Below are positions 1-8,844 of a stretch of 64,000 nucleotides of DNA, one piece after another. Every line of letters starts with the position of its first letter. The stretch's first letter is position 1. A program made the translations under genes and the position numbers. The stretch comes from Bacterioplanoides sp. SCSIO 12839 (GTDB lineage: Bacteria > Pseudomonadota > Gammaproteobacteria > Pseudomonadales > Oceanobacteraceae): contig NZ_CP073745.1 in the NCBI RefSeq assembly GCF_024397975.1, positions 314,501 through 378,500 on the forward strand, written 5' to 3'. The notes under the pieces are model-generated. The model saw only the letters and a program-made list of their open reading frames with translations. It searched no databases and was not told the DNA's origin.

Positions 1-247
1 AGACGAAGACGGTGAAAAAACTGAAGGTTGGTTACTGTCTGCATCTTACAAGCTGGGTGCGGTTAAATTAAAAGCTCAGCACGGTGAATCTGAAATCCGT
101 GATGAAGACGGTGCGCGCACCACTTCTGTTGGCGCAGACTACAAGCTGGGTAAAGGCGCAAAAGCGTTTGTTTATTACACCGCGAACAACTACAAAGACT
201 CTGACAACACGGACTACGCTGGTGTTGGTATTGAGTACAAGTTCTAA
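1..247 (+). CDS. Outer-membrane porin, C-terminal end (partial)
   Basis: The reading frame is open from the window edge to TAA at 245-247. About 81 residues remain. They alternate polar and hydrophobic residues in short strands separated by Asp/Glu/Gly-rich turns, and the chain ends GVGIEYKF. A C-terminal aromatic residue after an alternating strand is the classic signal for outer-membrane beta-barrel assembly. The pattern fits a general (Gram-negative type) trimeric porin, but the start and most of the barrel lie outside the window, so substrate preference cannot be judged. A strong terminator follows 23 bp after the stop. Confidence 0.85.
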   Translation, partial: DEDGEKTEGWLLSASYKLGAVKLKAQHGESEIRDEDGARTTSVGADYKLGKGAKAFVYYTANNYKDSDNTDYAGVGIEYKF

Positions 248-270
248 GGTTATTTAATAGCCTGAACGCA

Positions 271-305
271 AAACCGCTTAGTTTCTCCGGCTAGGCGGTT
301 TTTTA
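271..305 (+). terminator. Rho-independent terminator after porin
   Basis: A 9-bp stem (ACCGCTTAG paired with CTAGGCGGT, one G.U) with a 9-nt loop is followed by six T. It lies just downstream of the porin stop and ends that transcript. Confidence 0.9.
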
Positions 306-421
306 TACCTGTTATTTATTGTTGTTATACAGCAATAGTTTGGTGATCTGTCCTGTATATATCAACAAAAGATGATGGTCTACACTGCTTGCAAATGATG
401 AAAACCAGCAGGAGAAAAAAG

Positions 422-1141
422 ATGAAACCATTAGTTGTTATTACCGGCGCCAGCTCTGGCATTGGCGAAGCGATTGCTCAGCGTCTGAGTGCTGCTGGCC
501 ATCCGCTGTTATTGCTGGCACGTCGTGTTGAGCGTTTAGCCGCACTGGATCTGCCGAACACCTTGTGTGAAAAAGTTGATGTTACCGATAAAGCATCGTT
601 TGAAGCAGCGATTGTCAAAGCTGAAGCACAATTTGGCCCGGCCGACCTGTTAGTAAACAATGCCGGTGTTATGTTACTGAGCCAGTTAGACGTTCAGGAT
701 CCACAAGAGTGGAAGACCATGTTTGACGTGAACGTGATTGGCCTGATGAACGGTATGCAAGCGGTACTGGCACCGATGAAAGCGCGTAAAAGTGGTACCA
801 TTGTTAACATCAGCTCAGTCGCTGGTCGTAAGACCTTCCCGGATCACGCGGCTTATTGCGGTACTAAATTCGCGGTTCATGCCATCTCTGAAAATGTGCG
901 TGAAGAAGTGGCTGCTGATGACGTTCGTGTGGTTACTATTGCCCCGGGTGCGGTTGAAACTGAGCTGCTGTCACACACCAGTTCGGATGAAATCATCGAC
1001 GGTTATCAGTCGTGGAAAGACAGCATGGGTGGTGTATTAGCGTCTGATGATGTGGCTCGGGCGGTTGAGTTTGCTTACCAGCAGCCACAAAGTGTGTGTG
1101 TGCGTGAGATTGTTCTGGCTCCAACTCGCCAGCAGCCTTAA
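422..1141 (+). CDS. SDR-family NAD(P)-dependent oxidoreductase (YdfG-like)
   Basis: A 239-residue classical short-chain dehydrogenase. The Rossmann dinucleotide motif TGASSGIG is at residues 8-15, NNAG at 79-82, and the catalytic pair Tyr145-x3-Lys149 lies in AYCGTK. Overall similarity is to the YdfG type (NADP-dependent 3-hydroxy acid/serine dehydrogenases), but the substrate cannot be read from sequence. The ATG at 422 is chosen because AGGAG at 410-414 sits 7 nt upstream; the in-frame ATG at 389 would add an N-terminus the family lacks. It is transcribed alone after the porin terminator and converges with the LysR gene. Confidence 0.9.
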   Translation: MKPLVVITGASSGIGEAIAQRLSAAGHPLLLLARRVERLAALDLPNTLCEKVDVTDKASFEAAIVKAEAQFGPADLLVNNAGVMLLSQLDVQDPQEWKTMFDVNVIGLMNGMQAVLAPMKARKSGTIVNISSVAGRKTFPDHAAYCGTKFAVHAISENVREEVAADDVRVVTIAPGAVETELLSHTSSDEIIDGYQSWKDSMGGVLASDDVARAVEFAYQQPQSVCVREIVLAPTRQQP

Positions 1142-1165
1142 TTGCAACACGAAGGGTGAATACTT

Positions 1166-2062
1166 TTACAGCTGAGCGAATTGTTGTTGGATAAATTCGA
1201 TAAAAGCTGTCAGCCGCACCGGCTGGTATTTATCTTTGTGATAAATGGCGTAGAAGGGAACCAGCGGAATTTCCCAGTCGCTGAATACCGGGATTAACAA
1301 GCCTTGTTGTATTTCCCGGTGGCAGTACATGCTGGGTACCCGGATCACGCCATTGCCATCACAAGCAGCGCGAATCAGCGCCCGGCCGTTTTTGCATTGC
1401 AAGCGGCCATCCACATGCACGTCACTGGTTTGTTGTTTCTGGTGTTTCTGCTGAAACTTCCAGTGTTTGACCGACCCGGTTAAGCAGGGAATGGTATTCA
1501 GTTGCCGTGGATGATCCAGCTTGGGATGCTGGCTCAGAAACTCCGGACTGGCTAGCGTATCCATTTTTAAGTCGGTGAGTTTTTTACCGACAAACCCGGC
1601 ATCCTGTAACTCGCCCATACGAAAGGCGATATCAAATTCATCCTGAATTAAATCAATCCGGTGACTGGAAAAATCCAGCTCAATATCAACTTTATCGTGT
1701 TGTTGCATAAAGGCACTGGCCATCGAAGCGACCAGGTCTTCACCTATTGGCCCGCCAACACTGTTAATCCGAATGAGGCCCTGAATTTCTCGGGTATTAT
1801 CCACCGCGGCCAGAGCGGCTTGCTCCAGTTGTTGTAATGCCGTTTGTGCCTGTTGATAAAACTGCTTGCCGGCATCGGTTAATTTCAGCGAGCGGGTGGT
1901 GCGGATCATCAGGCTGACGCCGAGCTGTTTCTCTAACGCGCTAAGCTGGCGTGATACGTGGGAACGTGACACATCCAGCACCTCTGCCGCACGTGTAAAG
2001 CTACCTTGTTCGGCGATTAAAACAAAAGTGCGGACATCAGCGAGGTTCAGATGATTTAGCAT
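1166..2062 (-). CDS. LysR-family transcriptional regulator
   Basis: 298 residues. An N-terminal winged helix-turn-helix (about residues 5-65, with RAAEVLDVSRSHVSRQLSALEKQLG) is followed by a substrate-binding domain (about 90-295). LysR proteins usually regulate a nearby gene in response to a small effector. Here the neighbouring SDR gene is convergent, not divergent, so the target is unclear. The start at 2062 gives a normal LysR N-terminus. The specific subfamily cannot be assigned from sequence alone. Confidence 0.9.
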   Translation of the reverse strand: MLNHLNLADVRTFVLIAEQGSFTRAAEVLDVSRSHVSRQLSALEKQLGVSLMIRTTRSLKLTDAGKQFYQQAQTALQQLEQAALAAVDNTREIQGLIRINSVGGPIGEDLVASMASAFMQQHDKVDIELDFSSHRIDLIQDEFDIAFRMGELQDAGFVGKKLTDLKMDTLASPEFLSQHPKLDHPRQLNTIPCLTGSVKHWKFQQKHQKQQTSDVHVDGRLQCKNGRALIRAACDGNGVIRVPSMYCHREIQQGLLIPVFSDWEIPLVPFYAIYHKDKYQPVRLTAFIEFIQQQFAQL

Positions 2063-2080
2063 AAGCTGCCTATGGCGTTG

Positions 2081-2800
2081 CTATAGCAGCAACTCTCTTA
2101 ATTGCTGCTGTTCAGTGGCGGTGAAAAAATCAGCCGAGTAATAACGAATAAACCGCTCAATGGAAAAGTTAAACTTTTCTTTAAACTTGTGACCGCGATA
2201 CCACTGATAATACGTCACGCCGGTATCAATCCAGGCCAGATTATCGTCCGCGTCTACCAGAACATTGTCTAAATGGAAGTCTGAAAAAACAACTCGCTGA
2301 TCTCTGAGTGTTTTTAATCCGGCAATAATCTGCTGAAGAATTACGGCGCGTTTATCTGCTTGTTGTTTGTCGTCAAGCTGTTGATTGTTCAGCTGTTGAT
2401 CGATAAAGAGGGGCTTGGCTTCGGCAAAACCAGCGCGGTGCAGGTTTTCCATCAGGTAATAACCCAGAAAAGGCCGTCCGATTAAGGCACTGAATCCATT
2501 TCCGGTTTCCAATATATTCGGCACCCGAAAGCCCAGATTCCGGAGTAAATAATTACCGTCCACTTCTTTATGCAAACGGCTATGACGCCATAACATTTTA
2601 ACCCGATCATGCCATTTGCGTGGTTTGATCAGTTTCACAATGACATCCGGGTTTTGCGCTACACCAACCAGTGATGGTTTGTGGTCAACTAAAATAGTCT
2701 TGAGTGCGCGCTCATCGCTATTGGCACCGTGCGATGAGAAAACCAGGAAGGTTTGTGATAGCTGTTGCTCCGGAAGTTCAATATGACGAACCGCGACCAT
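2081..2800 (-). CDS. Lipopolysaccharide kinase-like (RIO/WaaP-type) phosphotransferase
   Basis: 239 residues with a shortened protein-kinase-like fold. The catalytic loop reads VFSDFHLDNVLV (Asp and Asn of the D-x4-N pattern) and is followed by WIDTGV in the position of the DFG metal-binding motif. An upstream VIVKLIKPRKW segment is the probable ATP-binding lysine region. These features resemble Kdo/heptose kinases of the WaaP/KdkA type and RIO-like kinases, which phosphorylate lipopolysaccharide core sugars. The gene starts 5 bp after darP stops and is probably co-transcribed with it. The acceptor is not provable from sequence. Confidence 0.6.
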   Translation of the reverse strand: MVAVRHIELPEQQLSQTFLVFSSHGANSDERALKTILVDHKPSLVGVAQNPDVIVKLIKPRKWHDRVKMLWRHSRLHKEVDGNYLLRNLGFRVPNILETGNGFSALIGRPFLGYYLMENLHRAGFAEAKPLFIDQQLNNQQLDDKQQADKRAVILQQIIAGLKTLRDQRVVFSDFHLDNVLVDADDNLAWIDTGVTYYQWYRGHKFKEKFNFSIERFIRYYSADFFTATEQQQLRELLL

Positions 2801-2805
2801 ATGGG

Positions 2806-3327
2806 TTACACCATGGTTTCTTTAATAAATTGGAACAGCTTCTTATAGCCTGCCCCTGGTTTCGGTGATTCACCGCTCATTTCTTTACTGGCATTACGCA
2901 CCAGGTTGCGTAAGTGCTGACGGTCCACGGCCGGATATTCATCGATAAAGGCATTCATGGCTTTTGCATCTTTAATCAGGCGTTCACGCCACTTTTCTAA
3001 CTGCCCGACACGGCGTCCAAACGCTTCGCTGGAGGGGTCGAGTAAATCCACCTGGTGCTGAACCAATTCTACATCTTCATCACGCATGAGCTTGCCGATG
3101 TACTGAAGATGGCGACGCTTAGCTTCATTGTGTTTCAGACGTTTGCTTTCGGCCAGTGCGTCCAATAACACCTCTTTGATGGTGAGGGTCTGCCACTGGC
3201 TGGCATTCAGTTCAGTCAGACGTTTGCCTAACTCCTGCAGGCGATCCATCTCGCGTTTCATTTCTGTTTTACTGACGATTTCGTATTCGATTTCTTCTTC
3301 GTCGAAAGAATCTTTTTTTCTACTCAT
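2806..3327 (-). CDS. darP: DarP (YjgA), dual-action 50S ribosome maturation protein
   Basis: 173 residues of the DUF615/YjgA family, which binds late 50S assembly intermediates and stabilises the peptidyl-transferase-centre region. The acidic N-terminus (DSFDEEEIEYEIVSKTEMKREM), the heavily charged helical middle and the C-terminal segment PGAGYKKLFQFIKE are typical. Of two ATGs, the one at 3327 (MSRKKD) is preferred: a CCGGA lies about 9 nt upstream, whereas the ATG at 3333 has no room for a ribosome-binding site. It follows mgtE by about 50 bp on the same strand and precedes the kinase-like gene. Confidence 0.9.
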   Translation of the reverse strand: MSRKKDSFDEEEIEYEIVSKTEMKREMDRLQELGKRLTELNASQWQTLTIKEVLLDALAESKRLKHNEAKRRHLQYIGKLMRDEDVELVQHQVDLLDPSSEAFGRRVGQLEKWRERLIKDAKAMNAFIDEYPAVDRQHLRNLVRNASKEMSGESPKPGAGYKKLFQFIKETMV

Positions 3328-3375
3328 GATCATGTCCGGAAATCGGCCTGCAACGGGTCAGGTCGATAATAAAAG

Positions 3376-4728
3376 TTACAGATAAAAAATGGTCGCGAGA
3401 CCGAGGAATGATAAAAAGCCAACCACGTCGGTGACCGTGGTGAGGACAACAGAGCCAGCCAGAGCCGGATCAATGCCGCGGGCTTTTAAAATCAGTGGTA
3501 AAGCCGCGCCACTGATGGCGGCGACAAATAAATTAATAATAATTGCAGCGCCAATGATGCCGGCAATAATGGGGTCGTTAAACCAGAGCAGCGTAATCAG
3601 GGCAATCACTGCGGCCCAAAGCACGCCATTAATGCCGGCCACAATCAGTTCCCGGTTAAATAACCAGCGGAAGTTAGCGCCACTTAAATGGCCCAGTGCC
3701 TGGCCGCGAATCACCAGTGTTAATACCTGGCTACCGGCAATGCCTCCCATACTGGCAACAATTGGCATCAGCACTGCCAGTGCTACTACCTGTTCAATGG
3801 TTTTGTCGAATAAACCAATCACGGCCGAGGCAATAAAGGCAGTAATTAAGTTTATGCCTAACCACAACGCCCGACGCTTACTGGTTTTTAATGCCGGGGC
3901 AAAGGTATCTTCTTCTTCGTCTAAACCGGCCATGCTCATTAATGAATGGTCGGCGGTTTCACGAATCACATCAACTACGTCATCAATGGTGATCCGCCCC
4001 AGCAGAACCCCATTGGCATCAACAACCGGAGCAGAAACTAAGTCGTGGCGCTCAAACACTTTTGCGACTTCGGTTTCGTGCTGGTCAGCCTGAATAATGC
4101 GGCTGTCGGTATTCATCACCTCACGCACGGTTTGTTGTGGATCGCTGACCAGCAGTTTGTTGATGGGTAACACTCCAATAAACTCGTTCTGACGGTTAAC
4201 AACCAACAGGTTATCGGTCATTTCCGGCAGGGTTTTATGGCGACGCAGGTAGCGCAGCGTGGCTTCCAGGGTAATATCCGGACGAATGGTGACGGTGTCG
4301 GTGTTCATCAGACCACCGGCGCTGTCCTCGGGATATTCCAGAATGGCTTCCAGCTCATCCCGGTCTTCCTGATCCATGACACTCAGAACTTCCTGAGTTA
4401 CTCGCTCAGGCAGTTGCTGCAGAATATCGGCAACATCATCGGCATCGAGGTCGGCAGTCACGTCCGCAACTTCGGCGGCGCTCATATCACTCAGAAAATG
4501 ACTTTGCAGCTCGTCACTTAAATGCTGGAGAACTTCACCTTCGGAGTCTTTGTCGACCAGTTCCCAGAGAATTTTCCGTGCTTTTGGAGTTGAACCTTCA
4601 ATCAGGTGGGCAATGTCTACCGCCGCCATGCCATTCAGCATTCGGCGGACTTTGGTTAATGAGCCACTTTCCAGCGCTGCGGTGAGGCTGTGAAGTTTTG
4701 CTTTGGCCTTTTCCGTTTGCTGCGCCAT
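3376..4728 (-). CDS. mgtE: MgtE magnesium channel/transporter
   Basis: 450 residues, the usual MgtE length. Order: an N-terminal cytosolic superhelical N domain (about 20-130, with repeated acidic segments such as ADLDADDVADILQQLPE), tandem CBS domains (about 135-260, with EYPEDSAGGLMNT) that sense Mg2+, and a C-terminal membrane domain with about five helices (from ~285). The pore helix region contains the AGSQVLTLVIRG segment. It imports Mg2+ at the inner membrane. Upstream lies one of the GGA-hairpin repeats, on the opposite strand; no Mg2+ riboswitch is recognisable. Confidence 0.93.
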   Translation of the reverse strand: MAQQTEKAKAKLHSLTAALESGSLTKVRRMLNGMAAVDIAHLIEGSTPKARKILWELVDKDSEGEVLQHLSDELQSHFLSDMSAAEVADVTADLDADDVADILQQLPERVTQEVLSVMDQEDRDELEAILEYPEDSAGGLMNTDTVTIRPDITLEATLRYLRRHKTLPEMTDNLLVVNRQNEFIGVLPINKLLVSDPQQTVREVMNTDSRIIQADQHETEVAKVFERHDLVSAPVVDANGVLLGRITIDDVVDVIRETADHSLMSMAGLDEEEDTFAPALKTSKRRALWLGINLITAFIASAVIGLFDKTIEQVVALAVLMPIVASMGGIAGSQVLTLVIRGQALGHLSGANFRWLFNRELIVAGINGVLWAAVIALITLLWFNDPIIAGIIGAAIIINLFVAAISGAALPLILKARGIDPALAGSVVLTTVTDVVGFLSFLGLATIFYL

Positions 4729-4863
4729 GACTGAACTCTGAGCGGGTGAATAAGAGGGTCGAGAGATATAATGAATTCTAGCCTGAATGGCGGAATGAGG
4801 CCATGAAAGTGCTTGTAAAAAACACTGTAGTTGGCTGATTTATGGGAGAAATTAACGGATGAA

Positions 4864-4969
4864 GATGTGAACAGGATTGTTTTCATAGCAGCGACAGGAT
4901 GTCGCGGTAGCATAGCAGGCACAGGGATGTGCCTTCTATGCGGCGGCTGAAAATAATCCTGATTACATC
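4864..4969 (+). repeat. GGA-hairpin intergenic element, copy A (type I)
   Basis: Between mgtE and ptsO. Complementary outer arms (4864-4885 with 4948-4969; 22 nt, two G.U and one mismatch) enclose hairpin 1 at 4891-4905 (GCGACAGGATGTCGC) and hairpin 2 at 4918-4933 (GGCACAGGGATGTGCC). Hairpin 2 is extended by a GCATAG/CTATGC stem. Hairpin 2 carries ACAGGGATGT, an exact match to the core of the CsrA/RsmA binding consensus. The GGA strand is antisense to both flanking genes. Same family as the elements at 19057, 44267, 47130 and 56681. Confidence 0.85.
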
Positions 4970-4987
4970 GTATTTGAAGGGAGTAGG

Positions 4988-5257
4988 TTATTCATCTTCA
5001 TCAAAGCGGCGATTAATTAAATCAACCAAGGCTTCAATGGCCGCTTCTGCATCGGCTCCGTCAGCGTGTAACTCAATGTCGGTGCCTTTGCTGGCCGCCA
5101 ACATCATCACCGCCATAATACTTTTGCCATCCACCAGGCGATCTTTATAGCCGACTTTAATCTGACTGGAAAAAGCTGAAGCGGTTGACACCAGTTTGGC
5201 TGCCGCACGAGCATGCAGCCCCAGCTTGTTGATGATGGTGATTTCCTGGCAAATCAT
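4988..5257 (-). CDS. ptsO: NPr, HPr-like phosphocarrier of the nitrogen PTS
   Basis: 89 residues of the HPr fold. The phosphorylation site is the histidine in KLGLHARAAAKLV near residue 16. The regulatory-site region reads DGKSIMAVMMLAA, where HPr proteins carry a conserved serine. NPr passes phosphate from PtsP to PtsN. It lies 38 bp after rapZ on the same strand, as in the Pseudomonas ptsN-rapZ-ptsO order, and is probably the last gene of the rpoN-hpf-ptsN-rapZ-ptsO unit. Confidence 0.92.
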   Translation of the reverse strand: MICQEITIINKLGLHARAAAKLVSTASAFSSQIKVGYKDRLVDGKSIMAVMMLAASKGTDIELHADGADAEAAIEALVDLINRRFDEDE

Positions 5258-5295
5258 TCCGTGGTCTCTGAGTTACACCGGTTAAATTAAAAGGA

Positions 5296-6156
5296 TTATT
5301 CGACTATCGCTTGTTCGCGATGGCGAACCTGAACATTAGCGAACTGATCGCGGAATTGTCCAGCTAATTGCTCGGCCATAAATACTGAGCGATGTTGTCC
5401 GCCGGTACAACCAATGGCAATGGTCATATAACTGCGATTGGCTTCTATAAAGGACGGCAGCCAGTTGTCGACAAACTGAGCGATATCCCGCTGCATGCGA
5501 CCCACTTCTTCTTTACTGCTGAGGAAATCCTGAATTTCTTTATCACGGCCGGTGAACTGGCGTAATGCCGGGTCCCAATAGGGGTTGGGCAGATTACGGA
5601 CATCAAATACGTAGTCTGCGTCTTTCGGGATGCCGTATTTAAAGCCAAAAGACTTAAACAGGATGGCAATGTCGCTGCCTTCTTTTTCAGCAACACGTTT
5701 TTTAATCAGGAAGCGTAACTCGTGGACTGACATGCTGGTGGTATCCAGTGTCAGGTCGGCAATATTAGCAATTGGTTCCAGTAGTTGCCGTTCCTGGTCA
5801 ATCGCTTCGGACAGGGAGGTAGCGTCATTAGTCAGTGGGTGTTTGCGACGGGTAGCACTGAAGCGTTGTAATAACACATCATCACCGGCATCCAGATAAA
5901 TGACTTCCAGTTTGTATTCGTGGTGAGGCAGGTTGTGCAGGGTGTTCTGAATCTGCTCGAAGGTGTGTGCCAGGTTGCGGGCATCAACACTGACGGCCAC
6001 TTTTTTTAATCGCTCTTCGTTGTGCGTTTCCAGTACCAGGTCGTCAAGCAAGCCAATAGGCAGGTTGTCAATGCAATAAAAACCGCAATCTTCCAGTACA
6101 TGTAATGCACTGGATTTACCTGAGCCAGACCGGCCACTGATTACCACAAGACGCAT
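5296..6156 (-). CDS. rapZ: RapZ, RNase adapter / nucleotide-binding protein
   Basis: 286 residues. The N-terminal P-loop domain starts with Walker A GRSGSGKS and a later IYLDAGDDVL segment. The C-terminal domain contains IGCTGGQHRSV, typical of the RapZ/YvcJ family. In enterobacteria RapZ directs RNase E to the sRNA GlmZ and so controls GlmS; whether GlmZ exists here is not visible. The ATG at 6156 is chosen (MRLVVISGRSG) because AAGGAA lies 7 nt upstream. It sits between ptsN and ptsO. Confidence 0.93.
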   Translation of the reverse strand: MRLVVISGRSGSGKSSALHVLEDCGFYCIDNLPIGLLDDLVLETHNEERLKKVAVSVDARNLAHTFEQIQNTLHNLPHHEYKLEVIYLDAGDDVLLQRFSATRRKHPLTNDATSLSEAIDQERQLLEPIANIADLTLDTTSMSVHELRFLIKKRVAEKEGSDIAILFKSFGFKYGIPKDADYVFDVRNLPNPYWDPALRQFTGRDKEIQDFLSSKEEVGRMQRDIAQFVDNWLPSFIEANRSYMTIAIGCTGGQHRSVFMAEQLAGQFRDQFANVQVRHREQAIVE

Positions 6157-6284
6157 AAAACGTTCCTTGAAATGAGGAGACAATTCAGATCGGCACATAA
6201 CCAAATAGTTCAGTACCGAATAGTTCAGTTATAGCAGGGTTTTGTGACTATTTGTGACGTGTGCTCACAATTTGTCCGGAAATT

Positions 6285-6743
6285 TTATTGGGCGCTTAAA
6301 GCGCGTTTATAAAACTGACAAGTATCCGGGGCATTCCTCAACGCTTCGCGGAAGGCCGGCTCACTGAAATTGCGGGCTAACATCGATAATATTTGCAGGT
6401 GCTCATCAGTCGCTTCTTCGGGCACCAGCAAGGCAAACACCAGGTCGACCGGTTGACGATCAATTGCGTCATAGTCGATCGGTTGTTGCAGCCGTAACAG
6501 CACGCCAAAGGCCTGGGTGCATTCTTTTAAACGGCAGTGCGGGATTGCAATGCCTTCACCGATTCCGGTACTGCCAAGACGCTCGCGTCCTAACAAACGC
6601 TCAAAAATATCGTCGGCGGTACTGCCAGCCAGCTGTGATGAGATTTTTTCTCCCAGGTATTCCAGCAGCTTTTTTTTGCTGGAAACCGGAACATCAATTT
6701 CACTCTGCTCGGCGCTTAAGATATCGGTGATGGCGGTGCTCAT
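6285..6743 (-). CDS. ptsN: PtsN, nitrogen-regulatory PTS EIIA component
   Basis: 152 residues of the EIIA (fructose/mannitol type) fold. The active-site histidine is in GEGIAIPHCRL. PtsN is phosphorylated by PtsP via NPr and regulates K+ and nitrogen/carbon homeostasis by protein contacts. The start at 6743 (MSTAITDILS) is 13 bp beyond the hpf stop; a longer start at 6779 would overlap hpf by 23 bp and add an atypical N-terminus. It belongs to the rpoN-hpf-ptsN-rapZ-ptsO unit. Confidence 0.93.
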   Translation of the reverse strand: MSTAITDILSAEQSEIDVPVSSKKKLLEYLGEKISSQLAGSTADDIFERLLGRERLGSTGIGEGIAIPHCRLKECTQAFGVLLRLQQPIDYDAIDRQPVDLVFALLVPEEATDEHLQILSMLARNFSEPAFREALRNAPDTCQFYKRALSAQ

Positions 6744-6756
6744 GATAAAACCTGAA

Positions 6757-7059
6757 TCAGTGACCGTGCTTACGTGCAACCAGTTTTTCTTTGTGTTTCA
6801 GAACCTGACGATCCAGTTTATCAATCATGGCGTCGATGGCGGCATACATATCATCGCTGTCGGCACTGGCATTCAGATCCGCACCACTGACGTGAATGGT
6901 GGCTTCAGCGTGGTGGCGTTCGTCTTTTTCTACTGTCAGAGTGACCTGAGCGGTGGTAATGTTGTCAAAATGACGGGTGATTTTGCCCATCTTTTCCTCA
7001 ACATGGCCCTGCATGGCTTCAGTGATCTCAACATGATGGCCACTTACATTAATCTGCAT
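6757..7059 (-). CDS. hpf: HPF, ribosome hibernation-promoting factor (short form)
   Basis: 100 residues of the HPF/RaiA (sigma-54 modulation protein) family: MQINVSGHHVEITEAMQ at the N-terminus and a basic end (LKHKEKLVARKHGH). The length matches short HPF, which acts with RMF to form 100S hibernating ribosomes. It follows rpoN by 44 bp, the conserved position behind the old name sigma-54 modulation protein. Confidence 0.93.
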   Translation of the reverse strand: MQINVSGHHVEITEAMQGHVEEKMGKITRHFDNITTAQVTLTVEKDERHHAEATIHVSGADLNASADSDDMYAAIDAMIDKLDRQVLKHKEKLVARKHGH

Positions 7060-7103
7060 AGTCAGACTCCTTCTTGTTTTGTCTGAGGTTAGATTGCGCT
7101 GAC

Positions 7104-8663
7104 TTAAATCAGCTGCTTGCGTTCATTTGACGGCGGTATTTGCATCGCTTCGCGGTATTTAGCCACAGTACGGCGAGCTACCTTAATACCCTTTTCGCCC
7201 AATATGGCGGCAATTTTATTGTCGCTTAATGGTTTGCGTTGGTTTTCTTCGGCGATCAGTTTTTTGATCATGGCACGAATGGCTGTCGAAGAACACTCAC
7301 CACCGGAGTCGGTGCTGACATGGCTGGAGAAGAAATATTTCAGCTCAAAAATACCACGCGGTGTGTGCATGTACTTTTGTGTGGTCACCCGGGAAATGGT
7401 GGATTCATGCATGCCAACGGCTTCGGCAATGTCATGTAACACCAGAGGTTTCATTTTTTCTTCGCCTTCTTCGAAGAACTCAATCTGGTATTCAACAATT
7501 TTTGTAGCAACTTTCAGCAAGGTATCGTTACGACTCTGCAGGCTTTTAATAAACCAGCGGGCTTCCTGCAGGTGATCCTTGATAAAGGTATTGTCAGCAC
7601 TGTTATCTGAACGTTTAACCAAGGAGGCATAGCCTTCATTGACGCGCAGTTTCGGCGCAATATCCGGGTTGAGTTCTACCCGCCATTCATCGCGAATGTT
7701 GCGAACGATAACGTCTGGAACTACGTATTCCGCCTGATCCGGAGAAATACCGGCTCCCGGTTTCGGGTTGAGTTCTTTTACCAGGCGCAGAACCGCTTTC
7801 AGGCTCTCTTCTTTGAGTTTGGTTTTACGCATCAGGGTTGGGTAGTCTTTACTGCCCAACATATCAATGTAATCACCAATCACCATCTGGGCTTCTTTTA
7901 GCCAAGGTGTGTCAGTGGGCAGCTGAGCCAATTGCAGCAGCAGGCATTCCCGTAAGTCACGGCAAAATACTCCGGCCGGGTCAAATTGCTGTAAGCGGCG
8001 TAACACCACTTTCACTTCATCTTCTTCGACTTCCAGTTCTGGATCCATGCTTTCCAGAATATCTTCAATGCTGGTGTGCAGATAACCATCACTGTCGACA
8101 CCGTCAATAAACATCAACGCCATCTCGCGATCGGTATCCGACATTGGCGTCAGGTTCAGCTGCCACAACAGGTGATCCTGTAAGTCATCGGTCGTCGCAT
8201 GGCGGGAGTCATAATCAAGATCGTCATCAATCGGACCAGACCCTGAAGCAACGCCTGCAGTAGGCTGGTAAGTGTCATCCCAGTTACTATCGACCGGCAG
8301 TTCATCAGGAAGTTGCTCATTAGAGAGGTGATCGCCCACTTCCTGATTATCCGGAGAATGAGATTCGTCTAATGTGTGCTCGGGTGCCGCGTTATCCTGA
8401 TCAGCCGCAGTGGCGGTGTATTCTTTGTCGTCGTGGGAATCGCTGCTCTGATCGTTGTTGGTACCATCAGAGCTTTCGTTTGCGGATGGGGCAAAGTCTT
8501 CAGCGCCATGCTCTTCACTTTCCAGCATGGGGTTGGAATCCAGCGCTTCCTGAATTTCCTGCTGCAGATCCAGTGTTGAGAGTTGCAGCAAGCGAATGGC
8601 CTGTTGTAACTGTGGGGTCATGGTCAGCTGCTGACCCATCTTTAACTGGAGAGATGCTTTCAT
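7104..8663 (-). CDS. rpoN: RNA polymerase sigma-54 factor RpoN
   Basis: 519 residues. Region I (about 1-50, [29 protein letters not shown]) is the Gln-rich activator-interacting segment. Region II (about 55-160) is strongly acidic and low in complexity. The core-binding and DNA-binding domains follow, with the RpoN box [10 protein letters not shown] near the C-terminus that contacts the -24 element. The ATG at 8663 matches the conserved family start; no good ribosome-binding site is seen, and an in-frame start at 8696 would add 11 untypical residues. The 180 bp between this start and lptB contain no gene; the rpoN promoter should lie there. Confidence 0.95.
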   Translation of the reverse strand: MKASLQLKMGQQLTMTPQLQQAIRLLQLSTLDLQQEIQEALDSNPMLESEEHGAEDFAPSANESSDGTNNDQSSDSHDDKEYTATAADQDNAAPEHTLDESHSPDNQEVGDHLSNEQLPDELPVDSNWDDTYQPTAGVASGSGPIDDDLDYDSRHATTDDLQDHLLWQLNLTPMSDTDREMALMFIDGVDSDGYLHTSIEDILESMDPELEVEEDEVKVVLRRLQQFDPAGVFCRDLRECLLLQLAQLPTDTPWLKEAQMVIGDYIDMLGSKDYPTLMRKTKLKEESLKAVLRLVKELNPKPGAGISPDQAEYVVPDVIVRNIRDEWRVELNPDIAPKLRVNEGYASLVKRSDNSADNTFIKDHLQEARWFIKSLQSRNDTLLKVATKIVEYQIEFFEEGEEKMKPLVLHDIAEAVGMHESTISRVTTQKYMHTPRGIFELKYFFSSHVSTDSGGECSSTAIRAMIKKLIAEENQRKPLSDNKIAAILGEKGIKVARRTVAKYREAMQIPPSNERKQLI

Positions 8664-8844
8664 AAACTGTTGATATTCACCTGAGGTGCGGAGCAATCAT
8701 CTGGCCCGAATACTAAAAAATGAGCCAACCAATACTCAGCATTATAGGCAATGAGGCGAGACTTGGAATCCCTGTTTGCCCTGAGATGTCATAAAAATTG
8801 CTTTGCTTTTTTAACGTATTTGGCTTATGTCGTCGCAAGGCGAA

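Noticed and set aside
3389-4093. Long open frame on the plus strand opposite mgtE
   Set aside because: Frame shadow of the well-supported mgtE; the product is Thr/Ser/Met-rich without any domain and no ribosome-binding site.
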